DNA from: Candidatus Margulisiibacteriota bacterium | GTDB lineage: Bacteria; Margulisbacteria; WOR-1; O2-12-FULL-45-9; XYB2-FULL-48-7 | Assembly: GCA_018822365.1 (NCBI GenBank) | Contig: JAHJKL010000064.1 | Coordinates: 1-43,102, forward strand | Direction: 5' to 3' | DNA: 43,102 nucleotides | Shown here: positions 22,683 through 31,064 of the stretch, one piece after another | How the letters are laid out: each line of letters opens with the position of its first letter | Position numbering within the stretch: the first letter of the stretch is position 1 | Position numbers and translations under genes: made by a program | The notes under the pieces: generated by a model | The model's database searches: none | What the model saw: the letters and a program-made list of their open reading frames with translations, nothing else | Told to the model about the DNA's origin: nothing

Positions 22683-23484
22683 TTGTTCCCTCCTCGTTCA
22701 GGCTTCCGGTCCGGTACCCTTTCAGGTCAATGGTAACATAATAATAGCCAAGCTCTTCAAAATATTTGGTGATCTCCGGCATCATCCCCTCTTCCATGAT
22801 CCGAGGGATATGATCCTGCTCCAGTTCAATCCTGGCAATAGAGCCATGATGGCGGACCCTGACCTGATCAAACCCTTTTTGCCTTAAATATTGTTCGCCA
22901 CGGCCGATCTGGCCCAAGATCTCAAGAGTGATCCTGGTCCCGTACGGGATCCGCGATGATAGGCAAGCCAAAGATGGTTTTTCCCAGGTTGGCAGGCCGG
23001 CTTGCCGCGACGCTTTGCGGATCTCTTCCTTGGTCAACCCTGCTTCCTGCAGAGGACTATGGACGCCAAATTCAACCCTGGCCCGGCTGCCGGGACGAAA
23101 ATCATTCAAATCGTCATGATTGGACCCGTCAGCCAGATGGTCTATCTCTTTTTCCTGGGCAAGCTGCTTAAGCCGGGCAAAGAGCTCTTTTTTACAGAAA
23201 TAACAGCGCTCCCTGGAATTGCGGAGAAAGTTTTCGTCGCCGAATTCCTCGGTTTTGATCTGCCGGCATTCGGCCCCAAGTTTATCAGCCAAAACTATCG
23301 CTTCTGAAATTTCTTCCCGGGGATAAGTCGGCGATTCGGCAATGACCGCCAGAACATTTCCCTTTCCTAAGACCTGAAGCGCCTGGTAAAGCAGAAAGGT
23401 GCTGTCTACCCCACCGGAAAAAGCGATCGCTATCCGGCCAAAGCCGGACAAGCGCTCCTTTAAAGTGGTCAATTTACTATCCAT
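22663..23484 (-). CDS. larE: ATP-dependent sacrificial sulfur transferase LarE family
   Basis: The 273-residue protein has the PP-loop SGGVDS at 23-28, C94/C97 in ERCYFCKKELF, and C174 in SLACLSSRIPYG, equivalent to the sulfur-donating cysteine of Lactobacillus LarE. LarE proteins thiolate a pyridinium carboxylate during nickel-pincer cofactor synthesis. larB, larC and larA are not in the window, so the true substrate is uncertain; the family is broader than lactate racemase maturation. It leads the larE-nifS-nifU operon. The ATG has no ribosome site and lies seven bases after a -10 box, so the transcript is probably leaderless. Confidence 0.85.
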   Translation of the reverse strand: MDSKLTTLKERLSGFGRIAIAFSGGVDSTFLLYQALQVLGKGNVLAVIAESPTYPREEISEAIVLADKLGAECRQIKTEEFGDENFLRNSRERCYFCKKELFARLKQLAQEKEIDHLADGSNHDDLNDFRPGSRARVEFGVHSPLQEAGLTKEEIRKASRQAGLPTWEKPSLACLSSRIPYGTRITLEILGQIGRGEQYLRQKGFDQVRVRHHGSIARIELEQDHIPRIMEEGMMPEITKYFEELGYYYVTIDLKGYRTGSLNEEGTNEPDLS

Positions 23485-23491
23485 TATGATA

Positions 23492-23520
23492 ATCTTAACT
23501 TATTTATTCCGATCAGGCAA
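23492..23520 (-). promoter_or_regulatory. Leaderless promoter of larE-nifS-nifU
   Basis: On the minus strand TTGCCT (23520-23515) and TAAGAT (23497-23492) are 17 bp apart, and the larE ATG follows after only seven bases (TATCATA). The expected start site coincides with the ATG. No Shine-Dalgarno sequence is present. Confidence 0.6.
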
Positions 23521-23554
23521 TAAAAAAGCCCTCCGGGATTCCCGGAGGGCTTTT
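23521..23554 (-). terminator. Rho-independent terminator of the 3D-domain gene
   Basis: A 14-bp stem with 3-nt loop (arms 23524-23537 and 23541-23554, core GCCCTCCGGG) is followed on the minus strand by TTTTTTA. It sits 22 bp after the stop at 23576 and just before the larE promoter. On the plus strand the tail is TTTTA, so weak bidirectional action is possible. Confidence 0.92.
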
Positions 23555-23575
23555 AATAAAAAGCTTAAACGATAC

Positions 23576-24028
23576 TTACGATTTAACTATATAGAAATCA
23601 ATGTCCCTTTTGCCGTAATTAACCGCTTCACTATACCCTCTAAACCAGACATCGATCCGGTCGCTAAAGCGGGTATGCATCCGGTCTTCAACCACAAAGA
23701 TCCTCTTGCCAAAGCCTTTTATCATCACTTTGGTCCCCAATGGTAAGAAATTAGAGGCAACTACCCCCTCCCTACACCTGGTCCCCATAGCGGTAATCCA
23801 GGGGGTATCATCGGTCTGGTTAGGCAGAGAGTTATAAGCGGTTGAAGTGACCGTTCCACCATAAAATACATTATATTTATGCGCAAATACCATTGCCTGC
23901 AGGTTACTCTCATTCCCGGACGATTTAACTACTGAAAATGAAACAACCAATAACAGAAGCAATACTATTTTAATAATTGCTTGATTATTATTTACTATTT
24001 TATTAACCTTTTTTATCAATTTATTCAT
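23576..24028 (-). CDS. 3D-domain (double-psi beta-barrel) cell-wall protein
   Basis: This 150-residue protein has one N-terminal membrane anchor or signal segment (about 18-35, IIKIVLLLLLVVSFSVV). From residue 58 it shows the 3D domain: VTSTAYN, then A-M-G-T-R-x-x-E-G-V-V-A, PLGTKVMI and VVEDRMHTRFSDRIDVWF, with the three conserved aspartates (E-D, S-D-R-I-D) that give the domain its name. The fold is related to MltA/RlpA and plant expansin-type barrels, and members cut or bind peptidoglycan. Its length suggests a single-domain enzyme. The ATG is preceded by AGGAGG, and it is a monocistronic unit with its own terminator. Confidence 0.88.
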   Translation of the reverse strand: MNKLIKKVNKIVNNNQAIIKIVLLLLLVVSFSVVKSSGNESNLQAMVFAHKYNVFYGGTVTSTAYNSLPNQTDDTPWITAMGTRCREGVVASNFLPLGTKVMIKGFGKRIFVVEDRMHTRFSDRIDVWFRGYSEAVNYGKRDIDFYIVKS

Positions 24029-24310
24029 TTATTCCTCCTAAGTTTTTATCTAGAAAATGAATGGAATGTAAGCTGGAGATCAGCAGCAGATTAAAACAAA
24101 AACAAATTTTGAGCCGATGTTGTTATCCATACACATACTTATCGTTATATTAGGTGGGAAAATTGCATTGAATTTGAGCTATTTAGGGGCATTTTGACTG
24201 TTTATGGCGCTATAATGCCAAATAATATCATTGTGCCCATATTATAAGCATATTTAATCCATAAGCTAGATTGAAGGCAGACCGATCAATTATTAACTTT
24301 TTAGCTATTA
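24029..24310. other. AT-rich intergenic region between copA and the 3D gene
   Basis: I see no gene or RNA in these 282 bp. It is clearly more AT-rich than the surroundings. On the minus strand a TATAAT lies at 24246-24241, about 210 nt before the 3D gene, with no good -35; the 3D ribosome site AGGAGG is at its right-hand end. No terminator-like hairpin follows copA. Confidence 0.5.
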
Positions 24311-26515
24311 CTATGCTTTAAATCTTCTCATTAGCAGGGAATTAGAAACAACCGATATTGAACTTAATGCCATCGCTGCACCAGCAATTACCGGGTTAAG
24401 CAAAAAGCCACTAATCGGGTACAATAAACCTGCGGCAATAGGTATCCCCAGGGAATTGTAGAAAAAGGCCCAAAAAAGGTTTTGCCTGATCTTCCTCATA
24501 ACATATTTACTTAATTTAATAGCAGTTACCACCTCTTTGAGGTCGTTCTTAACTAGAACGATCGAACCGGTTTCGATCGCAATATCAGTCCCTGATCCGA
24601 TCGCTATTCCTAGATCGGCCTGGGCCAATGCTGGAGCATCATTGATCCCATCACCAACCATTGCTACTTTTTCGCCTTTTTTCTGCATATTTTTAATATA
24701 TTCAGCTTTTTCCTGAGGAAGGACCTCGGCAACAACCTCTTTAACGCCAGCCTCCATACCGATAGCCTCCGCAGTCTGTTTATTATCTCCAGTGATCATA
24801 ATCACTTTTATTCCCATTTTTATTAATGTGGCTACAGTTTCACGGGCTTCCCCCTTGATCTGATCGGAGATCCCTAAGGCACCGGTCAAACTCCCATTTC
24901 TGCCGAGCAGAATAACCGTCCGACCGTTCTGTTCCAGTTCTTTTATTGGGGGCTCCAATCCTCCCAGTGCGATCTTTCTTTGCGCAAACAGCTTCCGGTT
25001 GCCAAGCAGGATCGTTTCTCCCTTATAAACCACCTCAACCCCTAACCCCGAGAAAGAAGTAAATTTATCCGGGTCAGGAATGTCTCCGGATTCTGCCCCC
25101 TTCTTCAATACAGCTTCCGCTAAAGGGTGTTCAGACCTCTTCTCAGCAATCGCCGCAAAAAGCAATGTTTGCTTATCCCCTAATATATCGGTAACTTCAG
25201 GTTTCCCTTTGGTCAATGTCCCGGTCTTGTCAAAAATTACGGTATTGACCTGTGAAGCGATCTGCAGGGCGGCCGCGTCTTTGACCAAGATTCCCCGCTC
25301 CGCTCCCAAACCGGTCCCAACCATAACGGCGGTCGGCGTCGCCAACCCCAGGGCGCAGGGACAGGCAATTATCAGCACGGCGATAAAAGCGGTCAGCGCA
25401 AAAAGAATGCTCTGTCCAACCAGCAGCCAAACAATAAAAGTTATTATGCCGGTCAACAAAACTGCGGGGACAAAATAGGCGGAAATAACATCGGCTAGCG
25501 CCTGGATCGGAGCCTTGCTCCCCTGCGCTTCTTCAACCAGTTTAATTACCTGGGAGAGAAAAGTCTCGCTGCCGATCTTTTCCGCTATGAACCTGAACGC
25601 GCCGGTCCCATTGACGGTCGCGCCGGTCACTTTGTCGCCTGTTTTTTTCTCAACCGGCAGACTCTCTCCGCTGACCATTGATTCATCAACCACTGAATGG
25701 CCGTCAATGACCGTTCCATCGACCGGGACCTTCCCGCCCGGTTTAACGACAATAACATCCCCAACCGCCACTTCGCTGATCGGAATTTCAACCTCTTTTC
25801 CCTCTCTCACAATGATCGCGGTTATGGCCCGCAGGCCGATCAGTTTTTTAATTGCTTCCGAAGTGCGCCCTTTGGCCAGCGCTTCAAAATATTTACCGAG
25901 CAGGATAAAAGTGATCAATAAAGCAGAGACCTCATAATAAAGCCCCCCCATCCCTAAAGGGGCCCATCCCAACCATTGGCCGATCGTCCCCGCCAAACTA
26001 TAAAAGAAAGCGGCAGCTACTCCGATAGAAACCAACGTATCCATATTGGCAGTCCGCGTTATTGCCAGTGAAGCGATCCCCCGGCTGAAGAAAATACCGC
26101 CAAAAAATAGCACCGGCAAAACAAGGAGCAGTTCGATCGAAGCCGCGTAGTCAATTAACTTATGGGGAAGAGGCCAGGCGAACAGCTCATGAAACATGTA
26201 ATATAGAAGAGGCAAACTAAAGATCAGGGCGCCAATAAAGCGGCTCCGTAAATTTATGATCTCGCCATCGTGCTCGTTCTTTTCACGGTCAAATGTTCTG
26301 ACAACTTTATACCCGGTCGCTTCAATCAATTTTTCAATAGCGGAAATATCAGTTACAAGCGGATCATATTCAACGGTCGCTTTTTCCGAAGCAAAATTGA
26401 CATTGGCGGAAACAACTCCACTAAAACTACTAAGGGCGTTTTCAATAGTGGAAACACAGGAGGCGCAACTGATCCCGGAAATGGCTATAATAAGCTTCTT
26501 GCTTTTATGGGGCAA
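24311..26515 (-). CDS. copA: Copper-exporting P1B-type ATPase
   Basis: A 734-residue P1B-1 ATPase. One N-terminal HMA domain has GISCASC (C17, C20). The phosphatase loop SGES is at 282-285, the transport motif CPC at 385-387, phosphorylated D429 in DKTGT, SEHP at 461-464 and GDGIND at 621-626. About eight membrane helices are expected, and [14 protein letters not shown] in the last helix is typical of Cu(I) pumps. It would export Cu(I) from the cytoplasm. The start is TTG at 26515, supported by GGAGAG eight bases upstream; the ferritin-like gene ends 15 nt before. It is in one operon with rubrerythrin, suggesting a metal/oxidative stress response. Confidence 0.94.
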   Translation of the reverse strand: MPHKSKKLIIAISGISCASCVSTIENALSSFSGVVSANVNFASEKATVEYDPLVTDISAIEKLIEATGYKVVRTFDREKNEHDGEIINLRSRFIGALIFSLPLLYYMFHELFAWPLPHKLIDYAASIELLLVLPVLFFGGIFFSRGIASLAITRTANMDTLVSIGVAAAFFYSLAGTIGQWLGWAPLGMGGLYYEVSALLITFILLGKYFEALAKGRTSEAIKKLIGLRAITAIIVREGKEVEIPISEVAVGDVIVVKPGGKVPVDGTVIDGHSVVDESMVSGESLPVEKKTGDKVTGATVNGTGAFRFIAEKIGSETFLSQVIKLVEEAQGSKAPIQALADVISAYFVPAVLLTGIITFIVWLLVGQSILFALTAFIAVLIIACPCALGLATPTAVMVGTGLGAERGILVKDAAALQIASQVNTVIFDKTGTLTKGKPEVTDILGDKQTLLFAAIAEKRSEHPLAEAVLKKGAESGDIPDPDKFTSFSGLGVEVVYKGETILLGNRKLFAQRKIALGGLEPPIKELEQNGRTVILLGRNGSLTGALGISDQIKGEARETVATLIKMGIKVIMITGDNKQTAEAIGMEAGVKEVVAEVLPQEKAEYIKNMQKKGEKVAMVGDGINDAPALAQADLGIAIGSGTDIAIETGSIVLVKNDLKEVVTAIKLSKYVMRKIRQNLFWAFFYNSLGIPIAAGLLYPISGFLLNPVIAGAAMALSSISVVSNSLLMRRFKA

Positions 26516-26530
26516 AAAACACTCTCCTTG

Positions 26531-26983
26531 TTACCGGGAAAGTATCCGACAAATGTGGGTTACGGTTTTAGCGTGCTGGCTCTCTTCCTGGGCCAGGTCA
26601 AGGAAGATCTTTTTGGTCTCTTCGTCAGTCGCCTTCTCCGCTGAGTTCACATAAAAAGCATGTGCCGCCTGCTCATCGGCCAGCGCGACCTGGCAGACTT
26701 CCAGGTCGCTCGCTTCTTTGTCCGGAATGTGCTCTTCGGTCAAGGCGGAAATGGCCGCTCCCACCCCTTCTATTTCGGCAGCGCCCGGTTCATGCCCGGC
26801 TAGTTTTTTGAATTTTTTAACCAGTTCCCGGCAATGCCTCTCTTCCTGGGCTTTGATCTTATTCAGGGCATCTTTTCCCTGTTGGTTGACCACTCTTTTG
26901 GCGGCCCGGGAATAATACTCGATCGCCTTTTTTTCGGCGTTTATGGCGATCAGCAAAGGCTTTAGGTTGTTTTCGGTTTCCAT
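26531..26983 (-). CDS. Ferritin-like diiron protein (rubrerythrin core without rubredoxin)
   Basis: The 150-residue helical bundle has two halves with diiron ligands: E17, then E47-x-x-H50 in QEERH, and E104, then E134-x-x-H137 in EESQH. This is the erythrin/ferritin-like pattern. There is no C-terminal CxxC pair, so no rubredoxin domain. It may act as a peroxidase or iron store partnered by the full rubrerythrin upstream. The ATG follows the rubrerythrin TAA with no gap, so translation is coupled. Three genes, rubrerythrin, this one and copA, form one unit. Confidence 0.85.
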   Translation of the reverse strand: METENNLKPLLIAINAEKKAIEYYSRAAKRVVNQQGKDALNKIKAQEERHCRELVKKFKKLAGHEPGAAEIEGVGAAISALTEEHIPDKEASDLEVCQVALADEQAAHAFYVNSAEKATDEETKKIFLDLAQEESQHAKTVTHICRILSR

Positions 26984-27559
26984 TTAGTAATTCTCCGCCA
27001 GCAGCTCATAGTACGCTTTGGGATGGGCGCAGGCGGGACAAACCTCCGGAGCTTCTTTCCCTTCGTGGACATAACCGCAGTTGCGGCAATGCCATTTGAC
27101 CGGCTGGTCCTTTTTGAATACTTTTCCTTCCCTGATGTTCCTGAGCAGGGCGCGATACCGTTTTTCGTGCTGTTCCTCAACCTCGCTGATCTCTTTAAAC
27201 ACCCTGGCGATCTCATCAAAGCCTTCTTCCTTCGCGATCTTAGCCGCGTCAACATACAACTTGGTCCATTCCATCTTTTCCCCGTCCGCCGCTTCCTCCA
27301 GGTTCTTGGCGGTGTCGCCGATCACTCCGGCCGGGTAAGAGGCGGTAATCTCAACGTCCCCCCCCTCAAGAAACTTGAAAAACCGCTTGGCATGTTCTTT
27401 TTCATTTTCGGCGGTCTCCAAAAATATCGCCGCGATCTGCTGGTAGTTATCTTTGACCGCCTGGGAGGCGAAATAAGTGTAGCGATTCCTCGCCTGTGAT
27501 TCACCGGCAAATGAAGCCAGCAAGTTCTTTTCGGTCTTGGTCCCTTTTAAACTTTTCAT
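26984..27559 (-). CDS. rbr: Rubrerythrin
   Basis: This 191-residue protein has the complete architecture: diiron four-helix domain with E20, E53-x-x-H56 and E128-x-x-H131, then a rubredoxin domain with C158-x-x-C161 and C174-x-x-C177. Rubrerythrin reduces hydrogen peroxide with electrons from NAD(P)H via rubredoxin-type centres, mostly in anaerobes. It heads the operon with the ferritin-like protein and copA. An AGGAGAG site precedes the ATG. The AT-rich upstream region holds TAAAAT and TATTATA sequences, but no -35 I would defend, and no clear PerR box. Confidence 0.94.
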   Translation of the reverse strand: MKSLKGTKTEKNLLASFAGESQARNRYTYFASQAVKDNYQQIAAIFLETAENEKEHAKRFFKFLEGGDVEITASYPAGVIGDTAKNLEEAADGEKMEWTKLYVDAAKIAKEEGFDEIARVFKEISEVEEQHEKRYRALLRNIREGKVFKKDQPVKWHCRNCGYVHEGKEAPEVCPACAHPKAYYELLAENY

Positions 27560-27649
27560 AATAATACTCTCCTTTTCTATATAATATGCATTTTACTATA
27601 ATTCCCTGGGATTTGAAAGCGCGCCGGCTGCTCTAGGCAGTCTAGGCGA

Positions 27650-28186
27650 TCAAGGTTGGAACAACGAGTCGGGGAGGAACCTGACCGTCTTTACTCCCGG
27701 AAACTGCCTGGCGGTCTTTTCGATCTGTTCCGCCAGCAACTCAACCCGGGTCGCCCCGCCGGTCGTAAAGCCGGGAACATCGGTAAATTCCAGGGTTAAA
27801 ACCCCTTTTTCCAGATCGGCCCTCACCAGGTTAAACCCGGCATGAGGGAACTCGGTCGTATAACCGGCCGCCTTTTCTTCGCTGGTCAAATCCCCTTTGA
27901 TCAGCAGGCGGACCGCCGCTTGCAGCGGCCCATTGGTCTCCTGAATGATCCTCTCGACCGGCAGAATTGCGTCCGAATTTTCATTGTAATAATATAGTTT
28001 GATCGCGATCCCGGAAGTTTGGTCGACCGAAACAGGCCTGGTAATAAGGGTCTGCCTTGTGGTCAGCTCCCCCACCAGCCAAAAACTGAGTAAAACGATC
28101 AAAATAAAAAGTAAAAAAGCCGCCCCCCACCATACTTTACGCCAATCAAAACGGATAGCTCTTTTTTTAACTTTTTTCTTTCTCAC
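27650..28186 (-). CDS. GerMN-domain membrane-anchored protein
   Basis: The 178-residue protein begins with a basic stretch (RKKKVKKRAIRFDWRKVWW), then one membrane segment (AAFLLFILIVLLSFWLV). The extracytoplasmic part from about residue 60 is a GerMN domain: KLYYYNENSDAILPVER, GPLQAAVRLLIKG and GVLTLEF. GerMN domains occur in spore germination and envelope proteins; nothing else here suggests sporulation. The frame is open to a TTG at 28225, but that TTG is part of a good -35 box, so I choose GTG at 28186, ten bases after the -10 box. No ribosome site is present. Confidence 0.8.
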   Translation of the reverse strand: MRKKKVKKRAIRFDWRKVWWGAAFLLFILIVLLSFWLVGELTTRQTLITRPVSVDQTSGIAIKLYYYNENSDAILPVERIIQETNGPLQAAVRLLIKGDLTSEEKAAGYTTEFPHAGFNLVRADLEKGVLTLEFTDVPGFTTGGATRVELLAEQIEKTARQFPGVKTVRFLPDSLFQP

Positions 28187-28196
28187 AAGCGGGTTG

Positions 28197-28225
28197 ATTA
28201 TACCTGAAGAAAAACCGAGAGGCAA
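28197..28225 (-). promoter_or_regulatory. Promoter of the GerMN gene
   Basis: On the minus strand TTGCCT (28225-28220) and a perfect TATAAT (28202-28197) are 17 bp apart. The start site would be near 28190, leaving a leader of only about four bases before the GTG at 28186. This also argues against the upstream TTG as start codon. Confidence 0.72.
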
Positions 28226-28255
28226 TTAGTTATTTTTTCCAGAAAAACAAAGGCT

Positions 28256-28819
28256 TTAACGGCGGTTAGCCCGAAGAATGATCATCAGACACCAGATCAA
28301 ACCGGCCGCCAGGCAAAGATCGGCCAAACCAAAAAGCAGTCCACCCAGGAAAGGGTTCCCCCAAAACAACCGGTCGTTAAAGCCTTCCATCGGAAAAACC
28401 GGGTCGGAACCAAAGAACACGATATAAGAGATCCCTTTGTAAAGCAACAGCGCGGCTGCGGCCAGTCCCCCGCCGGCATACAAATAAAACCCGCGACGGA
28501 GAGAGCCAACCTCCCGGTCAACCAGCTCTTTTCTGCAGGTCCGGACAAAAAAGGCAAGCATGGAAGGAATGATCCCCCCTAAAACAAACAACAGACCATA
28601 CGCTGTTCTTAATAATAGAGGGGCCAGTTGCTGATAATCCAGAGGGGTCGCCCGGAGCGTCAGATCAACCAGCCATTCGGAGGCCAAACAAGACAACAAA
28701 ACGGCCAGGATCGAAACGATCGAAACATTGATCAGCATCGCAACCAGGTCATCCGCGGTGGTCCGTCGGAAAATACTTTCTTGCTGAATGATGAAATTAC
28801 TGCCTGAGCGGCGCTTCAT
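28256..28819 (-). CDS. Hypothetical polytopic membrane protein, 187 aa
   Basis: Four to five hydrophobic segments are seen (about residues 25-47, 66-90, 109-127, 152-182). The first 22 residues are polar and basic. No motif or family is recognised. It lies 70 bp upstream of the GerMN gene's start, with that gene's own promoter in between, so the two may be separate units. Its own ATG at 28819 is seven bases after a -10 box and has no ribosome site. The -35 box overlaps the stop codon of the preceding gene. Confidence 0.75.
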   Translation of the reverse strand: MKRRSGSNFIIQQESIFRRTTADDLVAMLINVSIVSILAVLLSCLASEWLVDLTLRATPLDYQQLAPLLLRTAYGLLFVLGGIIPSMLAFFVRTCRKELVDREVGSLRRGFYLYAGGGLAAAALLLYKGISYIVFFGSDPVFPMEGFNDRLFWGNPFLGGLLFGLADLCLAAGLIWCLMIILRANRR

Positions 28820-28826
28820 ATTGTGT

Positions 28827-28856
28827 AGAATAAATCATTGAAGGGAAGCTTGTCAA
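28827..28856 (-). promoter_or_regulatory. Leaderless promoter of the membrane-protein gene
   Basis: On the minus strand a consensus TTGACA (28856-28851) and TATTCT (28832-28827) are 18 bp apart, and the ATG follows after seven bases (ACACAAT). The TTGACA includes the TGA stop of the gene at 28853. Confidence 0.6.
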
Positions 28857-29359
28857 GAAAGAGAGTGGCAGGTCACAAACAATTCGGTGGCCACAACCTG
28901 GCGAGTAAATACTTTTGTCTCTCCAGGCAAATGAGGGATCAGAGAAATAAAAAGAGGAGAATGATCGGGAAGCATCTCGCCAAGCCTTTCTAAAAAAGCG
29001 ATCTCCGCCCGGTAGTGCAGGGTCGTTTTAAGGTCTCCCCGGGAAGTAACGATCTTGCCTTTCCTGCCGATCGCCAAAATAATATTCAGTATCCGCCAAA
29101 GACCGACTTTTTGACGGTCAGCTGTCCCTCTGGCCCTCTGGACCAAACGCCTGGCCGCCGCTTCTCCGCTCATGGCAAGCGCCAGTCCGATCAGCTTTGG
29201 ATTTGATGTCCTCATTAAATCGTCAAAATGGAGCCGGCCTGATCTGATGTAATAAACAATAGCCGTCAACTGACGGTCATGGCGCAAGGCATTATAGAGC
29301 GGGTTGGGCAGGGCTATTTCCCGATTGGTTATAAAACGTTTATTTATCTTTATTAACAT
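28853..29359 (-). CDS. Hypothetical protein, 168 aa
   Basis: I do not recognise it. It has no signal peptide or membrane helix except possibly WRILNIILAIG. It is mostly helical and basic (KFI, RRLVQRARG), with a Thr/Val-rich C-terminus. The ATG at 29359 is preferred over an in-frame TTG six bases earlier because GGAGGG is eight bases upstream of the ATG. It follows uppP by 67 bp, and that gap carries a pair of perfect 12-bp direct repeats, so it may have its own regulated promoter. Confidence 0.65.
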   Translation of the reverse strand: MLIKINKRFITNREIALPNPLYNALRHDRQLTAIVYYIRSGRLHFDDLMRTSNPKLIGLALAMSGEAAARRLVQRARGTADRQKVGLWRILNIILAIGRKGKIVTSRGDLKTTLHYRAEIAFLERLGEMLPDHSPLFISLIPHLPGETKVFTRQVVATELFVTCHSLS

Positions 29360-29393
29360 GAACAATTCCCTCCGAACAATGCTTTGTCGCTAT

Positions 29394-29426
29394 ATTTAAA
29401 GATAAATTTCAGGCATTTAAAGATAA
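29394..29426. repeat. Two 12-bp direct repeats, possible operator, upstream of the 168-aa gene
   Basis: ATTTAAAGATAA occurs at 29394-29405 and again at 29415-29426, 21 bp start-to-start (two helical turns). The second copy abuts the uppP stop codon. The spacing suits a regulator bound twice on one DNA face; no regulator gene is nearby. Confidence 0.65.
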
Positions 29427-30182
29427 TTAGCGGAGGAAAAACATGACCGCGATCCCGACCGCGAAACAATAATAGGCAAAGGCCCGGATCGAGGTTCGGC
29501 GGACCAACTCCATAAAGAACCTGATCGCCAGGAGGCCGGAAACAAAGGCGGCCAGAAAACCGATCAGCAAAGGACCAAATCCAATCCCGATCTCCCCCGC
29601 CTTGATAATCGCCTTTGACTGGAGAAGGCCGGCCCCCAATATCGCCGGGATCGCCAGCAGAAAGGAAAAGCGGGCGGCCGCTTCCCGCTCAAAATCACGG
29701 CCAAGCGAGGCGGAGATCGTCGTTCCGGAGCGGGAAATCCCGGGAAGGATCGCCACCCCCTGGGCTAAGCCGATAAAAACGGCGTCTCGCCAGGTCATAC
29801 CGGAGAGTTTGCGCCGGCCGCGGCCAAACCATTCACCGAGCATAATGAAGATCCCGGTCGCCAGCAGGAAAAAGCCGACAGCCTGGACAGAGCTAAAAAG
29901 GCTCTCAAAAAAATCCTTACCGGCAAAACCGATCACCCCGGTAATCGCGGTCGCCAGGAGCAGCAGCCCCAACAGCCTCCAATTTTCCTTTTTCAGCAGG
30001 CTCCAGAGGTCATACCAAAAATAGATGATCAGCGCCAGAGCGGTCGCCAGGTGCAGAACGGTGTCAAAGGCGACATTCTCTCCTACTCCCAGCAAGGATT
30101 GAACGATCACCAAATGACCGGAAGACGAGACCGGCAGGAACTCCGTTATTCCCTGCAGGATGCCAAGCAGAAGATAGTTCAT
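29427..30182 (-). CDS. uppP: Undecaprenyl-diphosphatase UppP/BacA
   Basis: The 251-residue integral membrane protein has both family signatures: QGITEFLPVSSSGHL at 10-24 and ILPGISRSGTT at 145-155, which hold the catalytic Glu, Ser and Arg residues. It recycles undecaprenyl pyrophosphate to the monophosphate for cell-wall and glycan synthesis, and is linked with bacitracin resistance. About eight membrane helices are expected. Its ATG overlaps the secF stop by 4 nt, so it is expressed with secDF. Length is normal. Confidence 0.95.
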   Translation of the reverse strand: MNYLLLGILQGITEFLPVSSSGHLVIVQSLLGVGENVAFDTVLHLATALALIIYFWYDLWSLLKKENWRLLGLLLLATAITGVIGFAGKDFFESLFSSVQAVGFFLLATGIFIMLGEWFGRGRRKLSGMTWRDAVFIGLAQGVAILPGISRSGTTISASLGRDFEREAAARFSFLLAIPAILGAGLLQSKAIIKAGEIGIGFGPLLIGFLAAFVSGLLAIRFFMELVRRTSIRAFAYYCFAVGIAVMFFLR

Positions 30183-31057
30183 TTTTTGGATTCAGCTTGA
30201 TGCCAGAGAGCCAGAAGCGGCGGGGCGACAAAGATCGAAGAGTAAGCGCCAAGCGAAAATCCGATCAACAGGGTCAGTGAAAATTCGCGCAGCGGCTCTC
30301 CGCCAAAGATCAAAAGACAAGCAACCATAAATAGGACGGTCAACACCGTATTGATCGAACGGGCCATTGTTTCCCAAATAGAAATATTGACCACTTCGCT
30401 GAACTTCTTCTTGGCCAGGTTTGGCTTTTTAAGGTTCTCGCGGATCCGGTCAAAAATGACGATCGTATCGTTGATCGAATACCCCATGATCGTCAGGATC
30501 GCCGCGACAAAAGTAACATCGACCGACCGCCATAACAGGGCGATAATACCGGTAGTGATGATCGCGTCATGGTATAAAGCGATCAGCGCCGCCATGGCGT
30601 ATTTGAACTCAAAACGGAACGAGACGTAAATGATAATGCCGAGCGACGCCAGGATCAGGGCCCAGATCGCCTGTTTCCCCAGCTCCCGCCCGACCGTCGG
30701 GCCAATGACGTCGGCCTCCAATATCTCGGCCGGACTGATCTTGGAATTTAAATCGGCCAGAATATTGGCACGGACATCGTTATCAAGCGGCTTGGTCCGG
30801 ATCAGGATGTCGTTGCCGCCGGATTTCTGAATGACGCTTTCACCCAGGCCGTAACCGTCTAAAACCTGGCGGACAGCTCCAACCGAAACAGTTTTGGCAA
30901 AACGGAGGCTCAGCATCGTCCCGCCGGTAAAATCGATCCCGAAGTTAAGCGGTTTGGCATGGACCATAAAATTAAAAAGCATCGCGGCCAGAGCCAGGAC
31001 AACCAACGCACCGGAAATGGTCAGCCACAAACGCGATTTTTTTATTATATCGAACAT
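30179..31057 (-). CDS. secF: Protein translocase subunit SecF
   Basis: This 292-residue protein has one N-terminal helix, a short periplasmic region (NFGIDFTGGTMLSLRF), and five C-terminal helices, including GYSINDTIVIFDRIREN, the conserved SecF segment in helix 4-5. With SecD it uses the proton gradient to pull exported proteins through SecYEG; the many signal-peptide proteins in this window are its likely customers. GAGGAAG precedes the ATG, and the gene lies 7 nt after secD. Length is normal for the family. Confidence 0.95.
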   Translation of the reverse strand: MFDIIKKSRLWLTISGALVVLALAAMLFNFMVHAKPLNFGIDFTGGTMLSLRFAKTVSVGAVRQVLDGYGLGESVIQKSGGNDILIRTKPLDNDVRANILADLNSKISPAEILEADVIGPTVGRELGKQAIWALILASLGIIIYVSFRFEFKYAMAALIALYHDAIITTGIIALLWRSVDVTFVAAILTIMGYSINDTIVIFDRIRENLKKPNLAKKKFSEVVNISIWETMARSINTVLTVLFMVACLLIFGGEPLREFSLTLLIGFSLGAYSSIFVAPPLLALWHQAESKK

Positions 31058-31064
31058 ATCTTCC

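Noticed and set aside
27560-27649. PerR or Fur box upstream of rubrerythrin
   Set aside because: The AT-rich stretch has TATAAT-like words but no inverted arrangement matching the TTATAAT-n-ATTATAA pattern closely enough.
27650-28186. Evidence for sporulation from the GerMN domain
   Set aside because: GerMN domains are widespread in non-sporulating bacteria, and no other spore gene is present.
28187-28225. Longer GerMN protein starting at TTG 28225
   Set aside because: That TTG is the first half of a -35 box 17 bp from a perfect TATAAT, so it would lie upstream of the transcript.
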